From positions 1 through 21,024 of the forward strand of contig RGAX01000022.1 of assembly GCA_009919985.1 (NCBI GenBank): DNA of 21,024 nt. The letters are read 5' to 3'. The stretch is from Opitutaceae bacterium. Its GTDB lineage: Bacteria; Verrucomicrobiota; Verrucomicrobiia; Opitutales; Opitutaceae. The position numbers and the translations under genes were made by a program. Shown here one piece after another: positions 9,500-16,044 of the stretch; positions within the stretch are counted from its first letter, which is position 1; the number at the start of each line of letters is the position of its first letter. Under the pieces are notes generated by a model. It worked only from the letters and a program-made list of their open reading frames with translations, searched no databases and was not told the origin of the DNA.

Positions 9500-10393
9500 A
9501 TGCCGGCACCCTTGATGAATTCCCCTGTGCTTTGTTTTGGCGAAGTACTCTGGGATTTTCTCCCTCACGGTACCTTCCCCGGGGGCGCACCCTTTAACGT
9601 CGCTTATCATCTTCATCGGCTCGCCGTATCCGTGCGCCCCGTTTCTGCGGTTGGCTGCGATGATTTGGGTGATCAACTTCTGCAGCGTCTCGCGCAGTGG
9701 GGTGTGAGCACAGCCGCTATTATTCGTCATGACAGGCTTCCCACGGGACGAGTGAGCGGCACCCTCAGTGCTGGAGGCGATGCGCATTACCTCATCGCTC
9801 GCGACGTGGCTTGGGATCGCATCATAATCGGTCCCGATACGCTTAAAAACGCCGCCAGTTCCCCAGCACTAGTCTTTGGTTCACTCGCACTGCGGTCTGC
9901 TGAAAATCGGGCCGCGCTTAAACAGCTTATAGCCGCTCAGCCCGCGAATGCTTGGCGCGTGTTTGATGTAAATTTACGCGCGCCGCACGACGATCTTGCT
10001 CTCGTGCGCGAGTTCGCTCCGGCAGCCAACCTCCTCAAGCTCAATGCCAGCGAAGCGGCTCGTTTGGTCAATGCCACGGAGTCACCGGGTAATGAAGAAT
10101 CCCACGCCCGCTCCCTCGCGGCCCAATTCAAGTCATCGCTTATCTGTATCACGGCAGGAGAACGCGGCGCCGGATTGCTGCGTGCCGATCGCTGGACTTG
10201 GGTATCAGCTCGTCGGGTTACCGTAGCGGACACGGTCGGTGCGGGAGATGCTTTCCTTGCCGCATTTTTGGGCTGTCTGCTGCGTGCGGCGCACACGGAC
10301 ACTGAAATGTTATCCGCGGGGTGTCGTTTAGGCGAATGGGTCGCTGAGCATCCCGGAGCTACACCCGATTACGACGCCACAACTCCAATCTGA
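9500..10393 (+). CDS. PfkB-family carbohydrate kinase, fructokinase-like
   Basis: A ribokinase/PfkB-fold sugar kinase of 297 residues from ATG 9500; ATG 9515 also fits and would begin MNSPVLCFGEVLWDF. It shows the N-terminal substrate motif FGEVLWDFLPHG and GGAPFNVAYHL (about residues 28-38), FDVNLRAP in the middle, and the PfkB signature with catalytic base DTVGAGDAFLAAFL near residues 244-257 (Asp250). The N-terminal GGAPxNVA pattern is most like fructokinases, so phosphorylation of fructose or a similar hexose with ATP is likely, but the substrate is not certain. The stop is followed by a convergent ExoD gene. The gene lies 13 bases after the Feo operon and may be read through from it, with no functional link obvious. 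Confidence 0.85.
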   Translation: MPAPLMNSPVLCFGEVLWDFLPHGTFPGGAPFNVAYHLHRLAVSVRPVSAVGCDDLGDQLLQRLAQWGVSTAAIIRHDRLPTGRVSGTLSAGGDAHYLIARDVAWDRIIIGPDTLKNAASSPALVFGSLALRSAENRAALKQLIAAQPANAWRVFDVNLRAPHDDLALVREFAPAANLLKLNASEAARLVNATESPGNEESHARSLAAQFKSSLICITAGERGAGLLRADRWTWVSARRVTVADTVGAGDAFLAAFLGCLLRAAHTDTEMLSAGCRLGEWVAEHPGATPDYDATTPI

Positions 10394-10409
10394 AGCGATG
10401 GGTTTTTAA

Positions 10410-10434
10410 GAGTTTTGTATCTGCAACAAAACTC
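10410..10434. terminator. AT-rich inverted repeat between convergent genes, possible weak terminator
   Basis: A perfect 9-bp inverted repeat, GAGTTTTGT (10410-10418) and ACAAAACTC (10426-10434), has a 7-nt loop. It lies between the stops of the convergent sugar kinase and ExoD genes and touches the ExoD stop. It lacks a long U tail on either strand, so termination is possible but unproven. Confidence 0.35.
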
Positions 10435-11071
10435 AGAATCCTAGCCCGTGTAGCACTCTTTGAGTTAATTCCACGACGACCCCGGCGAACACGGCAAAAT
10501 AAACGATCGTCAGTATCAAAAACCCGTAAGCAGTCGCCACGGCGACTCCATCGCGCTCGAGAACGCCGAGAGTGCCTATAACTACAACCAATGCCGGCAG
10601 GGTGTTGGTGAAAGGAATTCCCCCCAGCGGTAACAACAGTAGAAGCGCGCCGACACCCACCGCGGCCATATGAAGGCGTCGCAGTGCTTCAGTTTGCGTT
10701 AACCAAAGCCAGCGCGGGCGTAATTGCCGCTCAATCACGCCGATAAACTTACTCGCACCCTCCAGGACAGCGCGAAAAAAACGCGGCGGAAGTTTCATGG
10801 CGAGTAAACGTGCCGGTAGCCAAGGCGGAAGACCCAAGGCAAAACGCACCGCTAAAACTGTAATCACCAAACCAAAGGGTACAGATAATCCTGGAATCGT
10901 GATGGGTGAACAAAACGGCAGCGCAAGAATCACCGCCAGCAAAGCCGAGGCGCGTGCACCTAGCGCGGCGATTAACTCCCTCAACGTTACCGTCTGCTCG
11001 TCGAACCGCGCTGCGAGCGCGTGCAATTCATCAGAGAATTTTTTTAGCGGATCGGGCGATGAAGAAATCAC
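10433..11071 (-). CDS. ExoD family membrane protein (exopolysaccharide synthesis)
   Basis: A 212-residue membrane protein of the ExoD family. Family features seen are a cytoplasmic N-terminus (ELHALAARFDEQTVTLRELI), a hydrophobic stretch at about residues 40-80 with LPFCSPITIPGLSVPFG, then RRLHMAAVGVGALLLLLPLGGIPFTNTLPAL and a final hydrophobic pair of helices. ExoD was named for an exopolysaccharide and alkali-tolerance phenotype in Sinorhizobium; its biochemical role is unknown. The start is GTG at 11071 (minus strand), which leads directly into the conserved N-terminus. It lies 69 bases downstream of queE on the same strand and could share its transcript, but no functional link is known. 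Confidence 0.82.
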   Translation of the reverse strand: MISSSPDPLKKFSDELHALAARFDEQTVTLRELIAALGARASALLAVILALPFCSPITIPGLSVPFGLVITVLAVRFALGLPPWLPARLLAMKLPPRFFRAVLEGASKFIGVIERQLRPRWLWLTQTEALRRLHMAAVGVGALLLLLPLGGIPFTNTLPALVVVIGTLGVLERDGVAVATAYGFLILTIVYFAVFAGVVVELTQRVLHGLGF

Positions 11072-11140
11072 GGATATAAATTAACAAGGAGGGCAGGGGA
11101 CTAACCGGACCTCAGCTCGAGGGAGCGGGTTCCGTTTAAG

Positions 11141-11839
11141 CTAGGTCCCTCGTTTATTTCCATACAGCTCGATATGCAGACGGTGGGCATAGCGGTAGCC
11201 CCGTGATTTGCACGTTTCGCTCAACCACTTTGCGCGCTCGCGCATCAATTCAAGCGTTCGAGCTTCAGGCATGAGTTGAACCCGGTGGCGTGGAATTTCG
11301 CGATTAAGGGAGACTAGCATATTTTCCATCTCCTGCACATCGGAAGGTGCGGCGACGACAAATTTAAATTGGTAATCGCATCCCGTATCCAACCAAGCGC
11401 GCACTACGATGGGTTGCCAGCGCGTGGCCTCGTGTTTCTTGCGCCAGGTGGTGTGCTCCGCGCCTTGCGGCGCCGAATTTAATAGTTTCGGCGACATGGA
11501 AACCAGATCGCAGGCGATTCCCTCGGGGGCGATCGTTGCCGCGGTCTCGATGGTGATGTGGTAAGCCAGCTCTTTCAATGCCCCCGCCAATGCGCCAATT
11601 TCTTTTGCAATCATCGGCTCGCCCCCGGTGAGCACGACATGTCGCGCCAAAGGATACGATTGGACGGCGGCAACGATTTGTTCCACGCGCATTTGGGTCC
11701 CTTCCGGATTCCATGATGCATAGGGCGTGTCGCACCAAGCGCAGCGCAAGTTGCAACCACTCGTTCGCACAAAAACTGAAGGCACACCGATCAACGCGCC
11801 TTCGCCCTGTAATGAGTAAAAAATTTCTGCGATGAGCAT
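11141..11839 (-). CDS. queE: 7-carboxy-7-deazaguanine synthase QueE
   Basis: QueE is the radical SAM enzyme that converts 6-carboxytetrahydropterin to 7-carboxy-7-deazaguanine in the queuosine and 7-deazapurine pathway. The 232-residue product begins MLIAEIFYSLQGEG, the substrate-binding N-terminus of the family, and carries the CX3CX2C cluster motif CNLRCAWC (Cys29, Cys33, Cys36) followed by DTPYASW. The SAM-binding TGGEPM is at residues 71-76. The length fits the family. The ATG at 11839 is 24 bases after the queC stop, so queC and queE form an operon in that order. Downstream pathway genes queD and queF are not in the window. Confidence 0.95.
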   Translation of the reverse strand: MLIAEIFYSLQGEGALIGVPSVFVRTSGCNLRCAWCDTPYASWNPEGTQMRVEQIVAAVQSYPLARHVVLTGGEPMIAKEIGALAGALKELAYHITIETAATIAPEGIACDLVSMSPKLLNSAPQGAEHTTWRKKHEATRWQPIVVRAWLDTGCDYQFKFVVAAPSDVQEMENMLVSLNREIPRHRVQLMPEARTLELMRERAKWLSETCKSRGYRYAHRLHIELYGNKRGT

Positions 11840-11863
11840 AGCCGTGAAAATAGAATTTTGGCC

Positions 11864-12553
11864 TTAGCTCGCCGCTGGTTTTTGCGGTAACTCATCTCGA
11901 GACATATATTCGGTGGGATCATCTAAGCCGGCCAACGCGAAGGCTTCGCGACGCTCGACGCAGGTACCGCATTTACCGCAATGGATCAGCGCTCCTTTGT
12001 AACACGACCAGGTCCTAGCGAAATTTACTTTTAATTTTGCACCGGTCGCGGCGATATCGCTTTTCGACATGGTGATAAAGGGGCGCAAAAGTTTCACGCC
12101 CGCATAGGTCCCGAGTCGCATCGCTTCACTCATCGCGTGCATAAAGTCTTCACGACAATCCGGATAAATCGCGTGGTCACCGCCATGTGCGGCAATGACC
12201 AATCCTTCCGCGCCGGTACTTTCAGCAAAACCACAAGCGATCGATAGCATGATCGCGTTGCGAAACGGCACCACGGTTTGCTTCATGTTTTCGGCCTCGT
12301 AGTGGCCTTCCGGAATGTTGCCGCCGTTTTTTAATAAATTGGAGGCGAAGAGTCGGTCGACGAAATCGAGTCTGATTACTTCATGGCGCACGCCCAAATT
12401 GAGAGCGTGTTCAGCCGCAAAGGGAATTTCTTGATGATTGTGCTTCGCGCCATAATCAAAACTCGCAACGGCGACGACGGTGTGATCCCGCCGTGCCCAA
12501 TGCAGCGCGACCACCGAATCCATTCCTCCGGAGCAAAGCACAACAACGTTCAT
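11864..12553 (-). CDS. queC: 7-cyano-7-deazaguanine (preQ0) synthase QueC
   Basis: QueC uses ATP and ammonia to turn 7-carboxy-7-deazaguanine into preQ0. The PP-loop SGGMDS is at residues 8-13 of the product from the ATG at 12553 (a GTG one codon earlier is the other choice). FDYGAKHNHQE and the conserved PFRNAIMLSIA follow. Four Cys near the C-terminus (about 184, 192, 195 and 198, in WSCYKG...HCGKCGTCVERREAF) form the zinc site typical of QueC. Length 229 is normal. It is the upstream gene of the queC-queE pair. A weak promoter candidate lies just upstream (TTAACG, 16 bp, TATGAA on the minus strand). Confidence 0.96.
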   Translation of the reverse strand: MNVVVLCSGGMDSVVALHWARRDHTVVAVASFDYGAKHNHQEIPFAAEHALNLGVRHEVIRLDFVDRLFASNLLKNGGNIPEGHYEAENMKQTVVPFRNAIMLSIACGFAESTGAEGLVIAAHGGDHAIYPDCREDFMHAMSEAMRLGTYAGVKLLRPFITMSKSDIAATGAKLKVNFARTWSCYKGALIHCGKCGTCVERREAFALAGLDDPTEYMSRDELPQKPAAS

Positions 12554-12573
12554 CACGGCATCATGGCCATAAT

Positions 12574-12601
12574 TTCATAAATTACACAAAAGAAACGTTA
12601 A
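12574..12601 (-). promoter_or_regulatory. Candidate promoter of the queC-queE operon
   Basis: On the minus strand TTAACG (12601-12596) and TATGAA (12579-12574) are separated by 16 bp, each matching four of six sigma70-type consensus bases. The -10 box ends about 20 bases before the queC ATG. The assignment is a weak pattern match only; promoter rules of this phylum are not well known. Confidence 0.25.
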
Positions 12602-12803
12602 CCCCCTTACGCTGCTTGTTTAAAAGGCTAAACCTCAGCTTTTTATGGCTCATGGATGTTGGGCACGCCTATTTGAGAATTTAAGTCCAAAAAAAGGACG
12701 CCGTAATTTTAAACCAGAATGAAGCCGCTGTAACTTCACTACATATGTTTCACTTCCCGGTCGGTCATAAAAAACGAAGCTTTTTAACGCGCGAACACAG
12801 CAA

Positions 12804-13226
12804 TTACAACAAGCCTTGTTCACGCTGGATGATCAGGAATTCGCCCGGTGTTGCAATCGAGACACCGTAAACTTCAGAGCCAAGTTTCCCGTGGAAGTCC
12901 TCCCGATCAAGAGTTAGCAGCCAAGCACACTTTTCGGCCAGCGCAGTGATCACCACTGGCCGATCTTTCACCTTTGCAAAGACGAGAGGTCGATTGAGGG
13001 AGGTTCGCGTCGGAACAATTCTGACGGCCGGTGCAACAGTCTGGGTCCATTTACTCATGGAGGCGGGCCCGATTTTTGCTAAATTTCGGCGCGTCTCATC
13101 CGCGCAATATTCTGCTGTAACAAGAATCCAACCCCGAGAGCGGGGACCAGTAATAATGAATGATGAGGCGCCTCGAGACGAGCCAGCTGCCGCTAATAAA
13201 ACGCTGCTATCAAGAAACAGTTTCAC
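12804..13226 (-). CDS. PIN-domain toxin (VapC-like RNase) of a type II TA pair
   Basis: A 140-residue PIN-domain protein. The four acidic positions of the family are visible: Asp6 in FLDSSVLLAA, Glu44 in CADETRRNL, Asp88 in KVKDRPVVITAL and Asp107 in LTLDREDF, so Mg2+-dependent ribonuclease activity is expected. The start is GTG at 13226, overlapping the antitoxin stop by four bases (GTGA), a classic translational coupling in toxin-antitoxin operons. Its target RNA cannot be told from the sequence. About 250 bases without a gene separate its stop from queC. Confidence 0.85.
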   Translation of the reverse strand: MKLFLDSSVLLAAAGSSRGASSFIITGPRSRGWILVTAEYCADETRRNLAKIGPASMSKWTQTVAPAVRIVPTRTSLNRPLVFAKVKDRPVVITALAEKCAWLLTLDREDFHGKLGSEVYGVSIATPGEFLIIQREQGLL

Positions 13227-13474
13227 AAATTAACTTTAGACGCTGGGGTGTGGAATTTTGCCATATCCGCCTCGTCACGCGTGATCCATTGAGCGATTTG
13301 TTTTTTTGTTATATCGCGCACAGGCATCGCAACCGCAGCTTGCAAGAAAAGCCCACCTTCGCGTTCTTCGATCAGAACCATGGGGGTGCGGAGTTTATCG
13401 AGCCCCATCTTCCGCCGCAGAGCTGGTGGTAAAGTTAGACTGCCGCGTTTGGTAAGTGGAATTGTAGTAACCAT
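13223..13474 (-). CDS. AbrB/SpoVT-domain antitoxin
   Basis: An 83-residue protein with an N-terminal swapped-hairpin AbrB-type DNA-binding domain (TTIPLTKRGSLTLPPALRRKMGL, a variant of the usual T-x-x-x-K-G-Q-x-x-I-P-x-x-I-R pattern) and a C-terminal tail (about residues 50-83) that would wrap and inhibit the toxin. It precedes and overlaps the PIN gene, as VapB precedes VapC. A perfect inverted repeat overlaps its start codon and is a likely operator for autorepression. The ATG at 13474 is the only sensible start. Confidence 0.82.
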   Translation of the reverse strand: MVTTIPLTKRGSLTLPPALRRKMGLDKLRTPMVLIEEREGGLFLQAAVAMPVRDITKKQIAQWITRDEADMAKFHTPASKVNL

Positions 13475-13497
13475 GCAGCAATGCTGTATTGCTGCAT
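13473..13497. promoter_or_regulatory. Inverted-repeat operator at the antitoxin start
   Basis: A perfect 10-bp inverted repeat, ATGCAGCAAT (13473-13482) and ATTGCTGCAT (13488-13497), has a 5-nt spacer. Its left end covers the antitoxin start codon. A related half-site (GCAATCGCTGCATTTGC) is at 13528-13544. Binding by the AbrB-type antitoxin for autoregulation is inferred from position and from known TA systems. Confidence 0.6.
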
Positions 13498-13617
13498 TGC
13501 ATTCTCAAGCCTGGACTTAGGATACAGGCAATCGCTGCATTTGCCGTGATATGCGTTTGTCGGCGACGACGTGAACAGCTACGCTGTCACGCCGAGCTTG
13601 GTGAAAGGTAGTATTTC

Positions 13618-15672
13618 ATGCTTATATTTCATGATCCTCAATGTGCTGATTATGGTTCAGCGATGCGGGCGGAGCAGCCGGCCCGTCTGACGCGTTCCGC
13701 GGCGCACCTTCACCGCCTGCATCCGAACTGGGAGCAGCGTTTACCTCCCCCTGCTAGTTCCGTCGCTGACGCGATATTACACCGCGCTCATACCGCAGCA
13801 CATTTACGTCGACTCGGCCAATCTCGCGATTTCGACGACGACACGCCTTTCTTTCCGGATATTGCTACCCATGCACGGCGCGCCACCTCAGCTGCCCTCG
13901 CGGCTGCTGAGCACGCGTTTGCGCATCGCTCCGCGGCGTTTGCCCTCATGCGTCCGCCCGGACATCACGCCACGGCTGAAACGGCGATGGGTTTTTGTTA
14001 TCTCAACAGTATTGCGATCACCGCTCTTCACGCCCATCACCAGCTCGGCGTTCGCCGTGTTGCCGTTTGGGATTTCGATGCCCACCACGGTAATGGCACC
14101 GAGGAAATTCTACGCACGGAACTCGATGCTGACCCAGATGCGTATTTTTTTACTTCGGTGCATCAATCGCCTTGTTACCCCGGCACAGGTTTGGTCGATG
14201 CAGGTCCTGCGCTCCGCAATTGGCCTATCCCGCCGCGCAGTCCGCGCTCTGAACACCTTACGGCCCTCCGCGCTTCGCTGGACGCAATTATAGCTTACAA
14301 ACCCGAGCTTTTACTGGTTTCAGCGGGTTTCGATGCTTACGTCGGCGACCCGATTACAGCCATGACGTTGGAGCGTGAAGATTCCTTAATTTTAATCCTG
14401 CTATTTTCCGCACTCGCCCTCCGTCGTTCCGGAGGCTATGATTTGCTTTTCGTTGAGATGATTTCCCGTTTTCTGCCGTCCACTGTTCGCCGTCTTCTCG
14501 GCGTCGATTCCACTGCTCCGCGCCCCGTATCGCGCGCGGCGCCTCCTTCTGCGCGACCCGAGAGCTTTACGCTCATCGATCAACCTGGCGCGCTCACCGC
14601 CTTGCTTACGGCGCTCGACCGCGTTGACGAAGTCTCCCTCGATACCGAGGCGGACAACATGTATCACTATAAAGTCCGCGTCTGCTTACTGCAATTTCTT
14701 GTCGATGGAGAAGTTTTCTTGGTCGACGCGCTTGCGCCTGGTCTCGACCTTGAGCCGCTTTGGAAGCGCCTCGCTGAAATTCATTTAGTGATGCATGGCA
14801 GCGATTTCGATCTCCGGCTTTTGCATGATCGCTGCGGCTTCCGCGCCAAAAGCATCTTTGACACCATGCTCGCGGCCCAGCTTCTCGGACGCCAACGCAT
14901 CGGTCTTGCGGCTCTGCTCGAAGAACATTTTGACGTCCAACTCGACAAAGACGGCCAAAAAGCCAACTGGTCCCGCCGCCCCATCACGCCCAAACTCCTC
15001 GATTACGCCTGCCTTGATGTTTGGTACTTGCCCGCATTGCGCGATCTACTCACTCGCGAACTGGCTGCCCTGGATCGCCTGGATTGGCTCGATCAACAAT
15101 GCACGGCGCAGATTGAGGCTGGCACTTCGGGTTTCGCTCCCGCGACCGAACACGACTGGCGCATCGGCCGCAGTGAACGCCTCCGCGCCCGTGGCTTACC
15201 GGTTCTCCACGCCGTCTGGCATTGGCGCGAGACCAGCGCTGAGCGCATCGACACCCCTCCTTTCAAAGTCTGCAACAACGACCTGCTTCTCGACATCGCC
15301 TACGCGGCAGAAGACGGCCAGACCGAGGCAGCCATCATTGCGCAGGTCAATCTTGGCAAACGCCATGATCGGCTCATCGGCTCGCTCAGCGCCGCGCTTC
15401 GCGCTGGTTTTGAACGCGACCCAGAAACTCTCCCGCGTCGCCCCGGTCGCGACACCAATCGCCGCTCGCTTACTCAGTCCGAACTCGCCCGCCTCGAGCG
15501 CATCAAAGAAGATCGCGATCGTATCGCCGCCACCCTCGCCATCGAAGCGACGCTCATCGCCAATCGCGCTCAACTCGCCCAACTTGCCCACGCACCCGCC
15601 GCGTTAGATGAAGTGCTTCTGCCTTGGCAGGCCACCCTTCTTCGTTCTATTCCATCACTTCAATCTAACTGA
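13618..15672 (+). CDS. Histone deacetylase/AcuC-like domain fused to RNase D-like 3'-5' exonuclease with HRDC-like tail
   Basis: A single 684-residue frame. Residues 1 to about 290 are a histone-deacetylase superfamily domain: RPPGHHA (His116, His117), the zinc ligands Asp154 and His156 in WDFDAHHGNGT, Asp239 in SAGFDAY, and GGYD (Tyr274). A Pro/Ala/Ser linker (about 296-315) leads to a DEDDy exonuclease: SLDTEAD (Asp342, Glu344), HGSDFDLRLL (Asp398) and DYACLDVWYL (Tyr463, Asp467), as in RNase D. An HRDC-like helical region follows (about 525-575). Likely activities are amide deacetylation and 3'-5' RNA trimming. The stretch 256-271 just before GGYD is poorly family-like, and the +2 frame reads better there, so indels are suspected. 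ATG 13618 is preceded by AAAGG, the only plausible Shine-Dalgarno in the window. Confidence 0.85.
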   Translation: MLIFHDPQCADYGSAMRAEQPARLTRSAAHLHRLHPNWEQRLPPPASSVADAILHRAHTAAHLRRLGQSRDFDDDTPFFPDIATHARRATSAALAAAEHAFAHRSAAFALMRPPGHHATAETAMGFCYLNSIAITALHAHHQLGVRRVAVWDFDAHHGNGTEEILRTELDADPDAYFFTSVHQSPCYPGTGLVDAGPALRNWPIPPRSPRSEHLTALRASLDAIIAYKPELLLVSAGFDAYVGDPITAMTLEREDSLILILLFSALALRRSGGYDLLFVEMISRFLPSTVRRLLGVDSTAPRPVSRAAPPSARPESFTLIDQPGALTALLTALDRVDEVSLDTEADNMYHYKVRVCLLQFLVDGEVFLVDALAPGLDLEPLWKRLAEIHLVMHGSDFDLRLLHDRCGFRAKSIFDTMLAAQLLGRQRIGLAALLEEHFDVQLDKDGQKANWSRRPITPKLLDYACLDVWYLPALRDLLTRELAALDRLDWLDQQCTAQIEAGTSGFAPATEHDWRIGRSERLRARGLPVLHAVWHWRETSAERIDTPPFKVCNNDLLLDIAYAAEDGQTEAAIIAQVNLGKRHDRLIGSLSAALRAGFERDPETLPRRPGRDTNRRSLTQSELARLERIKEDRDRIAATLAIEATLIANRAQLAQLAHAPAALDEVLLPWQATLLRSIPSLQSN

Positions 15673-15690
15673 TCTACTCCAGTCTTGTTG

Positions 15691-15948
15691 ATGAAAACTA
15701 AGCTCCCCCTCGCACTCATCCTCGCCGCCACGTTGTCCTTTCTCGCTGGGTGTGCCACCCGCACCACCCCAAGCGGCGGTAAAGAAACCACCTTGCTCGG
15801 TGGCGCTGTCACCGTGGCCACCAATTCCTTTCAACCACCCGCCCCACAAACCTCCGCGATCGACACCACTAAAATTGTCGGCCTCGGCAATCCCTCCGGC
15901 ACCAAGACTACGATTCTTTGGGGCCTCATCACGCTCCACGATTATTGA
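15691..15948 (+). CDS. Small lipoprotein of unknown function
   Basis: An 85-residue product from the ATG at 15691. It has a lipoprotein signal peptide: a basic start (MKTK), a hydrophobic core and the lipobox LAGC with Cys21 as the lipidation site. The mature part is short and rich in Thr, Ser, Gly and Pro (ATRTTPSGGKETTLLGG), ending GTKTTILWGLITLHDY. I do not recognise a family. It starts 18 bases after the deacetylase-exonuclease stop and may be co-transcribed with it. A strong terminator follows, so this is the end of that transcript. Confidence 0.7.
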   Translation: MKTKLPLALILAATLSFLAGCATRTTPSGGKETTLLGGAVTVATNSFQPPAPQTSAIDTTKIVGLGNPSGTKTTILWGLITLHDY

Positions 15949-15981
15949 GTTTTGCGCGCCACGACGCGTTGACCTCTCTGC

Positions 15982-16006
15982 AACCCCGCCCATCCGCGGG
16001 GTTTTT
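15982..16006 (+). terminator. Intrinsic terminator after the lipoprotein gene
   Basis: The stem AACCCCGC (15982-15989) pairs perfectly with GCGGGGTT (15996-16003) around a 6-nt loop, followed by a T run to 16006. This strong canonical terminator lies 33 bases after the lipoprotein stop and 38 before the oleC start. Confidence 0.88.
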
Positions 16007-16044
16007 CTTTGCTCCATCCGCGGCATCGGCAAATCTGCGCCCCT

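Noticed and set aside
11118..11152. CGAGGGA/TCCCTCG inverted repeat around the queE stop as a terminator
   Set aside because: The loop is long (21 nt) and the T-rich side faces the plus strand, where there is no gene to terminate.
14795..15607. Plus-strand 270-codon frame within the exonuclease region
   Set aside because: It is a frame-shifted, Ser/Pro/Arg-rich shadow of the RNase D and HRDC-like domains, whose motifs are intact in the main frame.
16009..16044. Earlier TTG start for oleC
   Set aside because: It begins at the base of the terminator hairpin tail and adds residues unlike OleC; the GTG at 16045 gives the expected N-terminus.
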